In this document: positions 1 through 9,412 of the stretch, piece after piece
Layout: every line of letters begins with the position of its first letter
Numbering within the stretch: position 1 is the stretch's first letter
From: a bacterium ADurb.Bin236
Lineage (GTDB): Bacteria; UBP15; UBA6099
Assembly: GCA_002069885.1 (NCBI GenBank)
Contig: MWCD01000005.1
Location: 46,581-110,580, forward strand
Direction: 5' to 3'
DNA length: 64,000 nt
Position numbers and translations under genes: made by a program
The notes under the pieces: model-generated
What the model was told of the DNA's origin: nothing
Seen by the model: the letters and a program-made list of their open reading frames with translations, nothing else
Databases searched by the model: none

Positions 1-577
1 AGATATGCACGTAATCGGCGGGCAGATAAACTCCGGGCAGCCCCCGCAGCCTTTCCCTGCCTTCGAGTGAATAGTTGCGGCTCGCGCGCGCCCGCTTCAA
101 TGACAACAGAGCGTCCGTCAGCGCGCCGACCGCAGGCTCGGCCTCGCCGATTGCGACCGCGTCGACGAAATCCGCCACAGGCTCCGGGTTGGCGGACGCG
201 GCCATGCCGCCCGCCAACACCAGCGGGCCTCGCGAACGCCTCGACGCCGCAGGCTCCACTCCGCCCTGCGACAGCATCAGTGGAACTTCCGCGAAACCAT
301 TCTCGTAAGGCAGCGAAAAAGCGACCACATCGTAGTCCGACAGAGGACGTCCCGTCTCTACCGCCGTCAGCCTCTCGCCCTTCTTAAGTTGCCGGTCCGA
401 TTTAAAGAACCGGTCGCAACGAACCTCCTGATTAAGATTGAAAAGATGCTGCGCCCAAAGAAAACCCAGACAGGCCGTTCCCGCCGAGCGGTCGCCGGGA
501 AACCCGATGGCAATCCTCAAAGCATATCCCTGCCAGTCCGATCCTTTTTTCGGGTCGTGCGTCCATATTTCATCCAT
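1..577 (-). CDS. B12-binding-like radical SAM protein, N-terminal part (partial)
   Basis: Translating the minus strand from ATG 577 gives an open frame of 192 codons that leaves the window at base 1 without a stop. It begins MDEIWTHDPKKGSDWQGYAL and contains RIAIGFPGDRSAG, PLSDYDVVAFSLPYE, LVLAGGMAASANPEPVADF, DAVAIGEAEP and GVYLPADYV. This is the pattern of the cobalamin-binding-like N-terminal domain of the large family of uncharacterised B12/radical SAM proteins (TIGR03960-like): a 'rplsdfDivgFSL.yE' segment, then 'lviaGGp...NPEP..dF.Da..iGEgE'. The CxxxCxxC cluster would lie beyond the edge. The frame starts 27 bp after the ftsZ stop, so it is probably the last gene of the division operon or follows it. 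The substrate is unknown. The family call is fairly secure; the exact subfamily is not. Confidence 0.7.
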   Translation of the reverse strand, partial: MDEIWTHDPKKGSDWQGYALRIAIGFPGDRSAGTACLGFLWAQHLFNLNQEVRCDRFFKSDRQLKKGERLTAVETGRPLSDYDVVAFSLPYENGFAEVPLMLSQGGVEPAASRRSRGPLVLAGGMAASANPEPVADFVDAVAIGEAEPAVGALTDALLSLKRARASRNYSLEGRERLRGLPGVYLPADYVHI

Positions 578-604
578 CTTTCTTCATTCGCATCTTTCGT
601 CTTT

Positions 605-1810
605 CTATTTGTTTCTCAGGAAAGGAGGCAAATCCAAATCCGTTTCCTTTTCCACGCGCTTGGTCTCCGGGGCAGGCGGCGGAGAAGCCGGTCGGTCTAG
701 GGGCAGTTCGCCGGAGGACTGCTGCCGCGCAGGCTGCGGAGCTTGCGCCGGAGCTTTCGGGGCCTGAGATTGCTGCTGTTGCCGAGCGGCAAACGGCTCT
801 CCGGCTTCCGCGGCGGAAACCGGTTTCTCTTCTGATTGCGCGCATTCCATTTTTTGCGCGCCCTGAGTGAATCCGGTGGCCACAACGGTCACCCTTAACT
901 CTTCCCTTGCCCTGTCGTCGATCACCGCGCCAAAGATAATATTGGCGTCGTCTGCGGCGGCGGTCCTCACGATTTCTGCGGCGGTGTTGATCTCGCCGAT
1001 ATTCATGTCCGAGCCGCCGGTGATATTGATGATGATGCCTTTGGCGCCTTCGATGGAGTACTCCAGCAGCGGGCTAGAGATCGCCTCTTCCGCGGCGCGG
1101 CGCGCGCGGTCGTCTCCGCTGTTTCTGCCGATTCCCACGAAAGCGGAGCCGGCGTCCGACATAATCGCTCGAACATCCGCAAAGTCCAGATTGATTGTTC
1201 CCGGCACGGTGATAAGGTCCGAGATGCCCTGAACGCCGCAGCGCAGAGCGTCGTCCGCCTTGGCGAAAGCCTCCGTCATCGAGGTGTCTTCTTTGATTAT
1301 TTTCAACAGGCGGTCATTCTGTATGACCAGCAGAGTGTCGACGAATTCCGACAGCCGCTCGATGCCCATCTCTGCGGACTTCATGCGTCTGCGGCCTTCG
1401 AACGCGAACGGCTTTGTCACAACTCCGACGGTCAGCGCTTTAAGGCTGCGGGCGACCTGAGCGACTACTGGAGCAGCGCCGGTTCCGGTTCCGCCGCCCA
1501 TCCCGGCGGTGACGAAAACCATGTCTGCGCCTTCGAGCATGTTTTCGATTTCGGACGCGCTCTGCTCGGCAGACTTGCGCCCGATTTCGGGGTCCGCGCC
1601 GGCTCCAAGCCCGCGGGTAAGCTTGCCGCCGAGTTGTAATTTCTGTTGCGCGCGGCTCCTGTCGAGAGCCTGAATATCAGTGTTCACCGCGATGAAATCG
1701 ACGCCGGGCACGCTCATCTGAATCATCCTGTTGACGGCGTTGCAACCGCCACCGCCCACGCCGATAACCTTGATGGCCGCTTGTTTCTCTATCATCGGAT
1801 CAAAATTCAT
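605..1810 (-). CDS. ftsZ: Cell division protein FtsZ
   Basis: Tubulin-like GTPase that polymerises into the cytoplasmic Z ring. The 401-residue product has the N-terminal GTP-binding glycine loop [13 protein letters not shown] (about 17-29), the tubulin signature [10 protein letters not shown] (about 105-114) and [11 protein letters not shown] in the T7 loop region, with the catalytic Asp. A Gln/Pro/Ala-rich linker follows (about 320-390), ending in [11 protein letters not shown], the conserved C-terminal peptide that binds FtsA. It lies 25 bp downstream of ftsA, the usual dcw order, and the length is typical. Identification is certain. Confidence 0.98.
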   Translation of the reverse strand: MNFDPMIEKQAAIKVIGVGGGGCNAVNRMIQMSVPGVDFIAVNTDIQALDRSRAQQKLQLGGKLTRGLGAGADPEIGRKSAEQSASEIENMLEGADMVFVTAGMGGGTGTGAAPVVAQVARSLKALTVGVVTKPFAFEGRRRMKSAEMGIERLSEFVDTLLVIQNDRLLKIIKEDTSMTEAFAKADDALRCGVQGISDLITVPGTINLDFADVRAIMSDAGSAFVGIGRNSGDDRARRAAEEAISSPLLEYSIEGAKGIIINITGGSDMNIGEINTAAEIVRTAAADDANIIFGAVIDDRAREELRVTVVATGFTQGAQKMECAQSEEKPVSAAEAGEPFAARQQQQSQAPKAPAQAPQPARQQSSGELPLDRPASPPPAPETKRVEKETDLDLPPFLRNK

Positions 1811-1835
1811 ATCGTTCCCCCCATTGATTCCTTTT

Positions 1836-3083
1836 TTATTTATTGAACAGGCCGCGGAAAAATCCCGCGACGGATCTTATTAGAGCCGAAGAAGACGCGG
1901 CGTCCGAGCGGCGCGCGCCGGAAATAGAGCGCAGCCGAGCCGCGTGCGCGAGCAGACCGAGCGCGGCGGCGTATCCCGGCTCCGACACAAGCTCGGAGTG
2001 GGGGCCTGAATATCTGGGTTTTCCCACCCGGGCGTTCATCCCGATCGCCTGTTCAGCCACTTCCCTCATTCCTTCGAGCAGCGCTCCGTTCCCTGTTAGC
2101 ACCACGCCTGCCGGAACAACCGATATCGGCATGTCCGTTTCCAACTCGTGCCTTATCATCTTCATCATATCCATCGCGCGCGCGTGGATGATCTGGCACA
2201 ACATTCCGCGCGTCACCTGCTGTTCCTTCTCGCCGCTCACGTGCTCAATTTTCACCGGTTCGCTGCCGACGCGGTCGTCCACATAGGCGATGCCGCTCTC
2301 TATCTTGAGACGCTCGCCCTCCCGCGTGGACGCGCCGAGCACAATCCCTATGTCGTTGTCGAAGTTCCAGCCTCCGACGGGGAACACTTTCACTTTTCGC
2401 AGTACGCCGCTTTTGAAAACAGCGATGCCGCTCGTGCCGGCGCCTATGTCCACGATTACCGTTCCGATTTCCTTTTCGTCTTCGTTAAGCACGGCCTCCC
2501 CGGCAGCGAACGGAGTCGGAGCCAGAGCGTCGATCCCAATCTCAAGCTTCATCAGACAACGCATGAGGTTCTGAGTCATCGCGGTCGAGCCTGTCACGAT
2601 CTGAACATCTGCGCCTAGCCGGGAGCCTGACATCCCGCGCGGGTCCTTTATTCCAGAATGGTTGTCCACCGTGTAGTCCATCTCGATAGTGCAGATGACT
2701 TGTTTGTCCGGAGGTAGAAGAATCGTTTTAGCGGCCTCGGCGGCGCGTCGCATGTCATCAGCGCTCACGCCTCTTTCAGGGTCGGCCACCGCGACGCCTC
2801 CGTGCTGCTCGCTCGAAGCCAGACTGTTGCCTGAGACTCCGACGACGGCGGATTCAATAATTCGTCCGGCCATTTTTTCGGCTGCGTCCACCGCCAGATG
2901 CATGGCCTCGGACGCCTTGTCGAGGCTTACGATAACGCCTTTTTTCACGCCTTCCGTTGCGGCGGAGCCGAATCCGACGATCTCGAAAGCTCCGCCGTCC
3001 TTCAACTCGGCTATAAGGGCCACCGTCTTGGACGTGCCGACATCCAGAGCCGATATTATGTTTTTATTATCCTTGCTCACCAT
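1836..3083 (-). CDS. ftsA: Cell division protein FtsA
   Basis: Actin-like ATPase that tethers FtsZ filaments to the membrane. It has the ATPase phosphate-1 segment [13 protein letters not shown] at the N-terminus, VVGVSGN, the phosphate-2 segment [13 protein letters not shown] and the adenosine segment [14 protein letters not shown]. The C-terminus is basic and amphipathic ([13 protein letters not shown]), the membrane-targeting helix. An ATG 33 bases upstream (3116) is open, but the family starts near this point. ATG 3083 or GTG 3080 are the plausible starts; GTG 3080 has a better distance from the GGGAGG Shine-Dalgarno and makes a GTGA overlap with the DUF1290 stop. Product about 415 residues. 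Confidence 0.96.
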   Translation of the reverse strand: MVSKDNKNIISALDVGTSKTVALIAELKDGGAFEIVGFGSAATEGVKKGVIVSLDKASEAMHLAVDAAEKMAGRIIESAVVGVSGNSLASSEQHGGVAVADPERGVSADDMRRAAEAAKTILLPPDKQVICTIEMDYTVDNHSGIKDPRGMSGSRLGADVQIVTGSTAMTQNLMRCLMKLEIGIDALAPTPFAAGEAVLNEDEKEIGTVIVDIGAGTSGIAVFKSGVLRKVKVFPVGGWNFDNDIGIVLGASTREGERLKIESGIAYVDDRVGSEPVKIEHVSGEKEQQVTRGMLCQIIHARAMDMMKMIRHELETDMPISVVPAGVVLTGNGALLEGMREVAEQAIGMNARVGKPRYSGPHSELVSEPGYAAALGLLAHAARLRSISGARRSDAASSSALIRSVAGFFRGLFNK

Positions 3084-3397
3084 GCCTCCCGCCCCCGTAC
3101 CGACGACGGCCTCCACACGAGATTTCTGAATATCGACAGAATAAGAACTGCTGAGGCGATAGCGCCCAGCGGCGCGCCGGTCATTCTTTCCACCGCCACT
3201 GCGCCCCAGCAGAAGATGCCTTTGCGCAAAAGACCTGACACGATTTTCCTTTGCTTATCCGCAAGGGCGGCCGCAAGCTCGTCCACTACCGCCAGAAACG
3301 CTAAGAGCGCGATCAGGCCTTCGGCGTTCGCAAGCCCGAATCCGAACTTGGCTCCCACGAGCCAGCCGACAGCTATTCCCGCAATCGTCTCAATCAT
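3077..3397 (-). CDS. sbp: DUF1290 small basic membrane protein (Sbp-like)
   Basis: A 106-residue protein with three hydrophobic segments (about 3-25, 27-45 and 58-88) and a basic tail. The spacing of ALLAFLAVVDELAAALADK, the KIVSGLLRKG segment and the final ILSIFRNLVW fits the 'small basic protein' family DUF1290. In Bacillus and relatives this family sits between ftsQ and ftsA beside DUF881 genes, the same position as here. It overlaps the upstream DUF881 gene by 8 bases and the ftsA start by about 7. The function is unknown; by position it probably acts at the divisome membrane. The family call rests on context plus pattern. Confidence 0.72.
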   Translation of the reverse strand: MIETIAGIAVGWLVGAKFGFGLANAEGLIALLAFLAVVDELAAALADKQRKIVSGLLRKGIFCWGAVAVERMTGAPLGAIASAVLILSIFRNLVWRPSSVRGREAW

Positions 3398-3971
3398 TTT
3401 CAGATTCCCGTTCCGGAGCCTTTTCTTCTCTCCGCTTCGCCGACTTATGCGCCGGGATTGTCATCTGCCCGACCGTCTCGACATTCACTTTTAGTTTTTC
3501 CGACGACATCAGATCGACCACGCCACCCATCATGGTGATTGCGGGTTTCAAAACATCCGGGTCGCCGGCCGCGTCAACCACGTATGGCGGAGCGGTGTGC
3601 GCGTCGTTTATCCTTATCGTCGGTCCGACGCACCTGATCACGCTGTTCGCCACCATCCGGTGGCCGTTTATCGAGACCGCCGTGGCCCCGGCAGCGAAGA
3701 GTTCATTGCGCAACAGCAATAAATCCCTCTCGTGGACGATGAGCCTGTCCATCGTAGCCGCTCCGTCCGCAATCCCGTCCTCAACCGTCACCCTTATCCC
3801 CGGCCCGGTCACTGGCGAATGTCCGTCGAATCTTTCGAGATCGCTCTCGCTTTCAATGGCGGCCCCCGCCAATCCGAGTTCGACATCGGGCCATTTGCCC
3901 GAAGACATCGCTCCGAGGCACAACCCCGCGAACACCGCCATCAATGTCATTAACGCTCTTCTCAGAATCAA
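3390..3971 (-). CDS. DUF881 protein (YlxW/YlxX-like), dcw-associated
   Basis: A 193-residue protein with one N-terminal membrane segment (about 6-22) and a periplasmic DUF881 domain. Diagnostic stretches are GPGIRVTVEDG, LLLLRNELFAAGATAVSING, HRMVANSVIRCVGPTIRIN, APPYVVDAAGDPDVL and a C-terminal VKVE-like/TIPAH end. The start is TTG 3971, preceded by TAAGGGGA 8 bases upstream; the ftsQ stop is 11 bases before it. The family is common in Gram-positive dcw clusters, where its role is undefined. The C-terminal tail after TIPAH is charged (Lys/Glu-rich). The family call is strong, the function is not known. Confidence 0.9.
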   Translation of the reverse strand: MILRRALMTLMAVFAGLCLGAMSSGKWPDVELGLAGAAIESESDLERFDGHSPVTGPGIRVTVEDGIADGAATMDRLIVHERDLLLLRNELFAAGATAVSINGHRMVANSVIRCVGPTIRINDAHTAPPYVVDAAGDPDVLKPAITMMGGVVDLMSSEKLKVNVETVGQMTIPAHKSAKRREEKAPERESEND

Positions 3972-3982
3972 ACCGCGTCCCC

Positions 3983-4765
3983 TTATTCGGCTTTCACATA
4001 CGTCGGAACCGCAAGCTCCGACAAGTTCAGTCCGGCAAACTTCAGTTTTCTTTCATTCAGTTCTTTGGCGATCACCGGGATCAGCAATATTTTTTTCTCG
4101 ATGTCATCGTCCGGTTTGTCCCCTAGCATCACGTACGAGCCGTCGTTCAGGAAAAGTTTTATCCCGCCGAAATTAAACACCAGCTTCGAGTATTTTCCAT
4201 GTAAAGCCCGTTCGAGCGAATCGCAAATCCTCGCGAAAGAATCATGGAAAGGGAACTCCAGAATTTCGCCGACTTCTGCATGCTGCACTCCGTCGCTGAC
4301 CACATGGAATATTTTCGGATCGGCGATGCCTTTGGGTTTCTCCAGCACAAATCTCTCCGCGTCTATCAGATACACATTTTCCCCAAGCGAGTCCGACACA
4401 TAAGCGAACGGTTCCCGTTCATAAATCTTGATGTGAACACGGGAAGGCAGTTCTCTTCGCACTTCCGCCTCTTTCACAAGCGGCTGTTTGTCTTTTATGC
4501 GTCCCCTTATCTCGCCGACCGGAAGGGTCACAAGACTCTCGCCTATCTCGATTTCGGACCTTTTATACACTTCCTCCGCGCTTGTCCTCTTGGCTCCGGA
4601 CACTTCAATAATCTTCACCTTGAAAGGCTCGCTGTTTATCACAAACAGGCTGGAAAAAAGCAGTATGAACGCGATTAGAAGCGTCCTTCTTCTTCTGACC
4701 TTCACGCGCCTGATTCTCTCTCGTTTAAGAGTTGACTGAACATTCGGATCAGGTTGGACCGTCAT
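3983..4765 (-). CDS. ftsQ: Cell division protein FtsQ/DivIB (POTRA domain)
   Basis: Bitopic divisome protein that scaffolds FtsB/FtsL in the periplasm. The 260-residue product has a short basic cytoplasmic tail (RVKVRRRR), one membrane segment (LLIAFILLFSSLFVI) and a POTRA domain beginning FKVKIIEVSGAKRTSAEE and ending near AYVSDSLGENVYLID, followed by the FtsQ beta domain. An ATG at 4783 is open, but the AAGGAGG it encodes lies 8 bases before the ATG at 4765, so the later codon is the likely start. It follows murG directly; the intervening murC/murB found in many clusters are missing. Confidence 0.93.
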   Translation of the reverse strand: MTVQPDPNVQSTLKRERIRRVKVRRRRTLLIAFILLFSSLFVINSEPFKVKIIEVSGAKRTSAEEVYKRSEIEIGESLVTLPVGEIRGRIKDKQPLVKEAEVRRELPSRVHIKIYEREPFAYVSDSLGENVYLIDAERFVLEKPKGIADPKIFHVVSDGVQHAEVGEILEFPFHDSFARICDSLERALHGKYSKLVFNFGGIKLFLNDGSYVMLGDKPDDDIEKKILLIPVIAKELNERKLKFAGLNLSELAVPTYVKAE

Positions 4766-4779
4766 TTCGATCTCCTCCT

Positions 4780-5892
4780 TCACGCCTTCAAGCGAGCTGA
4801 AATATGCTCTGCCATCTTGGCGGCGGCGCCTTCTTTGTACATCGCGCGCGACTTGCGCGACATTTCTTCAAGCTTGCCGGGGTCGCTTTTCAATCCTTCG
4901 ACGATAGCGTGGAGCAAGTTGCCGTCAAGCTCGGAGTCCAGAGCCATCAAAGCCGCTCCGGCTTCCGCCGCGCGCCGCGCGTTCTTCTCCTGATGATTGC
5001 CGGTGGCGAACGGATAAGGCACGAGCAGAGCCGGAACGCCGAGCGAAGTCAGTTCCGCGATGCTGGTCGCCCCGGCCCGGCAAATCGTCAGGTCAGCCGC
5101 CTCGTACGCCAGATTCATTTCTTCGAGATAGTCGCGCGCCTCGACCCGGAGCGCGGCCCCTTCTCCGAGCGCCTCCGCAAACTCGCGGCGCGTCTCTTCG
5201 AAATTCCCGCGCCCGGCCAGATGTATCGCCTGCATGTCTCTCTTGTCCCTGTTTATTCTGATCCACTCCAGCATCGCTTTATTTATTGATCTTGCGCCTT
5301 GGCTGCCGCCGAATGAAAACAGCGTCCATTTCTCCGGGTCCAGACCAAGAGCGGCGCGCGCCGCCGTCTTTCCTGTTTTTTCAACTCCTTCGAACCTGCT
5401 CGGATTCCCCACGAACAGCATGTCCGCTCTAGGGCAGCCTTCCGTCTCCTCGTAGCTGACAAACACCTTTTCCGAGAACCTCGCCGCCACCTTGTTCACC
5501 AGCCCCATGAGCGCGTTCTGTTCGTGCAGATAAACTGGAATGCCTCTTAACCGGGCCGCCGTCACAACCGGGAACGAGCCGAACCCTCCGAACCCAGCCA
5601 CGACAGACGGTTTCAGTTCGCCGAGAAGCCTCCACCCGTCCGCCACAGCCGCCAACAGCCTCGCCGGAAACAGCGCGGTTTCCAGAGAAATCTTTTTCTG
5701 CGGCAGCTTCACCGTCCGCACGGACGCGAAACGCAGCCCGTTGGCCGCGACAGCCTTCTCTTCTCCTCCGCCGCCCCTTCCCGATATCGTCACTTCGACA
5801 TCAGGTTCGGTTCGGCGATAATGAAGCGCTAGGGCTACCGCCACGTACAGGTGGCCTCCGGTCCCCCCAACCGCTTCCACAAACCTTTTCAT
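4780..5892 (-). CDS. murG: UDP-GlcNAc:lipid I N-acetylglucosaminyltransferase MurG
   Basis: Adds GlcNAc to lipid I on the cytoplasmic face to give lipid II. The 370-residue GT28 protein starts MKRFVEAVGGTGGHLY, the G-loop with the catalytic His. It has GFGGFGSFPVVTAAR, IPVYLHEQNALMG, the second G-loop FSFGGSQGARSIN and the donor-binding CRAGATSIAEL followed by PYPFATGNHQEKNA. The start is fixed by the family, so its first 92 bases overlap the 3' end of ftsW in another frame. The stop (TGA 4780) lies inside the ftsQ Shine-Dalgarno area. Confidence 0.97.
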   Translation of the reverse strand: MKRFVEAVGGTGGHLYVAVALALHYRRTEPDVEVTISGRGGGGEEKAVAANGLRFASVRTVKLPQKKISLETALFPARLLAAVADGWRLLGELKPSVVAGFGGFGSFPVVTAARLRGIPVYLHEQNALMGLVNKVAARFSEKVFVSYEETEGCPRADMLFVGNPSRFEGVEKTGKTAARAALGLDPEKWTLFSFGGSQGARSINKAMLEWIRINRDKRDMQAIHLAGRGNFEETRREFAEALGEGAALRVEARDYLEEMNLAYEAADLTICRAGATSIAELTSLGVPALLVPYPFATGNHQEKNARRAAEAGAALMALDSELDGNLLHAIVEGLKSDPGKLEEMSRKSRAMYKEGAAAKMAEHISARLKA

Positions 5893-7069
5893 TTCGCCTC
5901 CCGGTCGTCGCCATCGAATGCATCGATATATTCAATAGTATCCCCACCGACGCGCACAGCATCATCAACGAGCTTCCTCCGTAGCTGATGAACGGCAGAG
6001 TCAGCCCGGTCACGGGCATGCATCCCAGCGCGACGGCGATATTCATAAGAGCCTGAATCGATATCATAAACACTATCCCGAAAGCCAGATAAGACGCCAA
6101 GGGATCCACGCATCTCGACGCGATCTTGAATCCCCTGTAAGTAAACGCCGCGAACAGGCACACTACAATGAACAAAGTCACTATCCCGAGTTGCTCAATA
6201 GTTATGCTGATAATAAAATCCGTGTTGAACTGCGGAAGGAAAGACACTTGCCTGCTCTCCCCCAAACCGCGCCCGAAAAAGCCGCCGCTCGCTACCGCTA
6301 TCAGAGACTGCAGAACTTGATATCCTGAGTCGTTTGCGTTTTCATACGGATTCAAAAAACCCAATATGCGCTGCCTGCGATACTCCTCAGTGAATATGAA
6401 AAAAACGCAGAAAGCGACTCCCAAAATTCCAACCCCGCCGAGATGGAGCGGTTTCGCGCCCGCAATGAACAGCATCGCCGTCACTACTACCGCTATCAGG
6501 ATCGTCATTCCGAAATCCGGCTGCAACATCAGCAGAACCGCCGCTCCGCCCACAACCGCGTACACCATTCCCAACGTCCTAATATCCCCTATCTTTTCGT
6601 TCATCTCGGACAGAATCACGGCGACGATGATTATCACCGCTATCTTCGCAAGCTCTCCGGCCTGAAACATGAACCCGCCTAGTTTAATCCATCTGCGCGC
6701 TCCGTTAATTTCAGCGCCCAAACCGGGAATCATAACGAGAAGGAGGGCGAAAACCGCCGCCCCCGCTATCGGGATGGCAAGTTTTTTATAGGCGCGGTAG
6801 TCTATGCAAGCGGTGAATATCATCGCGCCCCACGCGACGACGACGCCGTAAAGCTCCCTGCTCAGATAGCTCATGCCGGCGCCCTGTTTGCCCAGAGTGA
6901 AAAGCCCGGACGCAGCCGTGACCATCACTATCCCGAAACAGGTGAGAAGCACGCTTATCACGAGAATCGGAAAATCCGGCGACCTGCTCAGGTTGCCCGT
7001 GTCGGCGGCGACCTGCGTCACCGGCGGCGGAACCCTTCGTCTGTTGTCATTGCGCAAGTCTGATCTCAT
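5801..7069 (-). CDS. ftsW: SEDS peptidoglycan glycosyltransferase FtsW
   Basis: Polymerises lipid II at the septum together with the class B PBP. About 422 residues with ten hydrophobic segments. SEDS marks visible are GINGARRWIKL-like EINGARRWIKLGGFMFQAGELAK, the RRQRILGFLNPYENAND segment, SLIAVASGGFFGRGLG and the final PFISYGGSSLMMLCASVGILLNIS. An upstream frame to 7240 is open but lies inside murD; the ATG at 7069, with AGGA just before it, is the sensible start and overlaps murD by 23 bases. After the last membrane segment the protein runs on about 36 residues, overlapping murG by 92 bases. Confidence 0.95.
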   Translation of the reverse strand: MRSDLRNDNRRRVPPPVTQVAADTGNLSRSPDFPILVISVLLTCFGIVMVTAASGLFTLGKQGAGMSYLSRELYGVVVAWGAMIFTACIDYRAYKKLAIPIAGAAVFALLLVMIPGLGAEINGARRWIKLGGFMFQAGELAKIAVIIIVAVILSEMNEKIGDIRTLGMVYAVVGGAAVLLMLQPDFGMTILIAVVVTAMLFIAGAKPLHLGGVGILGVAFCVFFIFTEEYRRQRILGFLNPYENANDSGYQVLQSLIAVASGGFFGRGLGESRQVSFLPQFNTDFIISITIEQLGIVTLFIVVCLFAAFTYRGFKIASRCVDPLASYLAFGIVFMISIQALMNIAVALGCMPVTGLTLPFISYGGSSLMMLCASVGILLNISMHSMATTGRRNEKVCGSGWGDRRPPVRGGSPSASLSPNRT

Positions 7070-8429
7070 TCCTGAAATCTTCTCCCCGCTCCTCGTAGTT
7101 TTTGTACATGTCGAAAGACGAAGACCCCGGAGACAGCAGGAGCGCGCCGCCCTCCGGCGTAATCTCAAGCCCAATCCTCGCCGCCGAAGCCATATCCGCC
7201 GCCCGCGCCACACCCGTAGCGCCGCGAGCTTCAAGTTCATCTGCCACCCTCGCTAGACCGGCTCCCATCACTATCACCTTCGCGCCTGCCGCCTCAATGT
7301 CCGCATACAGGCCGCCGTAGTCGAATCCCTTGTCGTCTCCGCACATAATCAATGTGACCGCGCGACCCGCGAACATCTTCAAAGCCGCCCGCGTGGAATC
7401 CGGATTCGTCGCCTTGCTGTCGTTTACGCACTCCACTCCGCGCGCGAATCCCACTGTTTCAATCCTATGCTTCAGCCCTTCGAAATCCTTGAGGGCTTTT
7501 CGTATGTTTTCCGCCGGGGCTCCCATCGCCCGCGCCGCCACAGCAGCCGCAATAGCGTTCCCCTCGTTGTGCGGCCCTTTTATTTTCATTTCTCCTGCGT
7601 CGCCGATAATTTCTTCCTCGCCGCCCATCCGCAGAACCATCCGCCCGCTTCTCAAAAACGCCCCCCGCTCAAGCTCCCTCTCGACGCTGTAGTTCAATAC
7701 CCCAGCCCGCGTTCCCTTCGCCATCGCCGCCACAAGCATATCGTCCGCGTTCAAAACAGCCGTCCCGCTCTCCGTCATTCGCGTCAGCAGTCTCGCTTTG
7801 ACCGCCGCATACGCCGACATCGTCCCGTGCCTCTTAAGATGATCCGGCTGAACGTTCAGTTCTATCGCGACATCCGGCCTGAAGCTGAAACAACCCTCCA
7901 ACTGGTAGGAACTGACCTCGATAACGAAAACCGTCTCCGGCCCGCTTCCCGCCGCCGCCTCGATGAATGCGTCGCCGATGTTCCCGGCCACCCTAGTGTC
8001 ATCGAAGCAGTCCGAAAGTATCCGGCCTGCCAGCGTAGCCGTCGTGGTTTTTCCATTCGTTCCCGTCACAGCCAGAATTCTTCCCTCGCAGAGCATGTAA
8101 GCCAACTCGATCTCCGACATCCATGCCCCTGCCCTCGTTTTAAGCTCAATCAATCTTTCGTCGTCCGTCGGAATGCCCGGACTCAGAACCAGCGCGTCCG
8201 CGGCGACCCCTTCGGCCTCGGAAAGCGGAAGATACTTCGCCCCAGCATCCTCAATTCTTGCAATGATCTCCCTGTCGGCGGGAGACAGCCCGCCTTTCAG
8301 ATCGGTCACTATCGTCTCCGCCCCGAACTTAGGCAAAGCCCGCGCGCAAGCAAGACCGGTCACTCCCGTTCCGACGACCATAACGCGAGCGCCCCGCGCC
8401 GCGTCTTTCCCCTTGCGCAGACCCTTCAA
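7047..8429 (-). CDS. murD: UDP-N-acetylmuramoylalanine--D-glutamate ligase MurD
   Basis: Cytoplasmic ATP-dependent ligase adding D-Glu to UDP-MurNAc-L-Ala. It has an N-terminal Rossmann segment VMVVGTGVTGLACARAL, the ATP loop AVTGTNGKTTTATLAG, the central EVSSYQLEGC and HLKRHGTMSAYAAVKARL, then GLKHRIE, VNDSKATNPDST and LLSPGSSSFDMYKNYEERGEDF. The chosen start is TTG 8429, which has AGGAG 8 bases upstream; ATG 8453 inside the mraY end is the alternative. About 460 residues, normal for the family. It sits between mraY and ftsW as usual. Confidence 0.96.
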   Translation of the reverse strand: MKGLRKGKDAARGARVMVVGTGVTGLACARALPKFGAETIVTDLKGGLSPADREIIARIEDAGAKYLPLSEAEGVAADALVLSPGIPTDDERLIELKTRAGAWMSEIELAYMLCEGRILAVTGTNGKTTTATLAGRILSDCFDDTRVAGNIGDAFIEAAAGSGPETVFVIEVSSYQLEGCFSFRPDVAIELNVQPDHLKRHGTMSAYAAVKARLLTRMTESGTAVLNADDMLVAAMAKGTRAGVLNYSVERELERGAFLRSGRMVLRMGGEEEIIGDAGEMKIKGPHNEGNAIAAAVAARAMGAPAENIRKALKDFEGLKHRIETVGFARGVECVNDSKATNPDSTRAALKMFAGRAVTLIMCGDDKGFDYGGLYADIEAAGAKVIVMGAGLARVADELEARGATGVARAADMASAARIGLEITPEGGALLLSPGSSSFDMYKNYEERGEDFRNEIRLAQ

Positions 8430-8440
8430 GGCTTCGACTC

Positions 8441-9412
8441 CTAGAACATCCATATCGCTACCGCCGCGAACGCGCACGACACTATCCAGAACCTCACTAC
8501 AATCTGCGGTTCGCTCCATCCGATTTTTTCAAAAGAATGATGCAGGGGCGCCATCGGCAGCAGCCTCTTGCCCGTCAGCCTGAACGTCCCGACCTGAAGA
8601 ATCACCGAAAGCGCCTCCAGCACGAGAACCGCCCCCGCAACGACGAGGAACAATTCCAGCCTCGCCATAACAGCCACCGCCGCCACCGCTCCGCCCAGAA
8701 ACAATGAGCCGGTGTCGCCCGCGAAAATCTTCGCCGGATGCGTGTTGAACCATAAGAATCCCACAAGAACGCCGACAAGAGCCGCTATCGGAGGAAGCAG
8801 AGTCCTGTCCCCGTATTTGCTTATGAAAAACCCCAGCGCGGCCAGCACGACGGCGACGCAGCCAGACATCAGACCGTCCAGACCGTCGTTCAAATTCACT
8901 GCGTTTATCGTGCCGATGTAAACGACTATGACGAACGGAATAAACAGAACGCCCACGTTCAAAGCTCCGAACCACTTCGGCGTCCAGATGGCCGTCGCGT
9001 TCGCTGCTCCGGGGCCCCAAACGTCCGCGTGCCAAATAACAAACGCTCCCAGAAACGCTCCCAGCGTTATTTCAATAAGTATTTTGTATCGAGCCTTGAG
9101 ACCTTCAGTTTTCTTTCCTCTGAATTTCGCAAAATCATCTATGAACCCTATGGCAAAACTCGTCGCCGCTATTATGAACAGCGCCCGGATTTTTACGTCT
9201 GCCGCGTTCGACGCGACAGCCGTCGCTACCGACCACGCCGCAAACATCGCCACGCCGCCCATCGTCAGCGTCCCGCTCTTCTTCAGGTGCGACTCAGGCC
9301 CGTCGGTCCTTATCACCTGCCTCATCTTCCACTTGGCAAGCACGACCATCCAAAGCCGCGTAAACCCCAAGCACAGCGCGAATCCCAGACCGGCGGACGC
9401 CAGAAGACTCAT
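8441..9412 (-). CDS. mraY: Phospho-N-acetylmuramoyl-pentapeptide-transferase MraY
   Basis: Integral membrane enzyme that moves phospho-MurNAc-pentapeptide onto undecaprenyl phosphate to make lipid I. The 323-residue polytopic protein shows all family blocks: HLKKSGTLTMGG, the catalytic FIDDFAKFRGKKTEGLKARYK, NAVNLNDGLDGLMSG, FAGDTGSLFLGGA and the His-rich MAPLHHSFEKIGWSE. It is slightly shorter than the E. coli enzyme. ATGA overlap with the murF stop (9409-9412). Confidence 0.97.
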   Translation of the reverse strand: MSLLASAGLGFALCLGFTRLWMVVLAKWKMRQVIRTDGPESHLKKSGTLTMGGVAMFAAWSVATAVASNAADVKIRALFIIAATSFAIGFIDDFAKFRGKKTEGLKARYKILIEITLGAFLGAFVIWHADVWGPGAANATAIWTPKWFGALNVGVLFIPFVIVVYIGTINAVNLNDGLDGLMSGCVAVVLAALGFFISKYGDRTLLPPIAALVGVLVGFLWFNTHPAKIFAGDTGSLFLGGAVAAVAVMARLELFLVVAGAVLVLEALSVILQVGTFRLTGKRLLPMAPLHHSFEKIGWSEPQIVVRFWIVSCAFAAVAIWMF

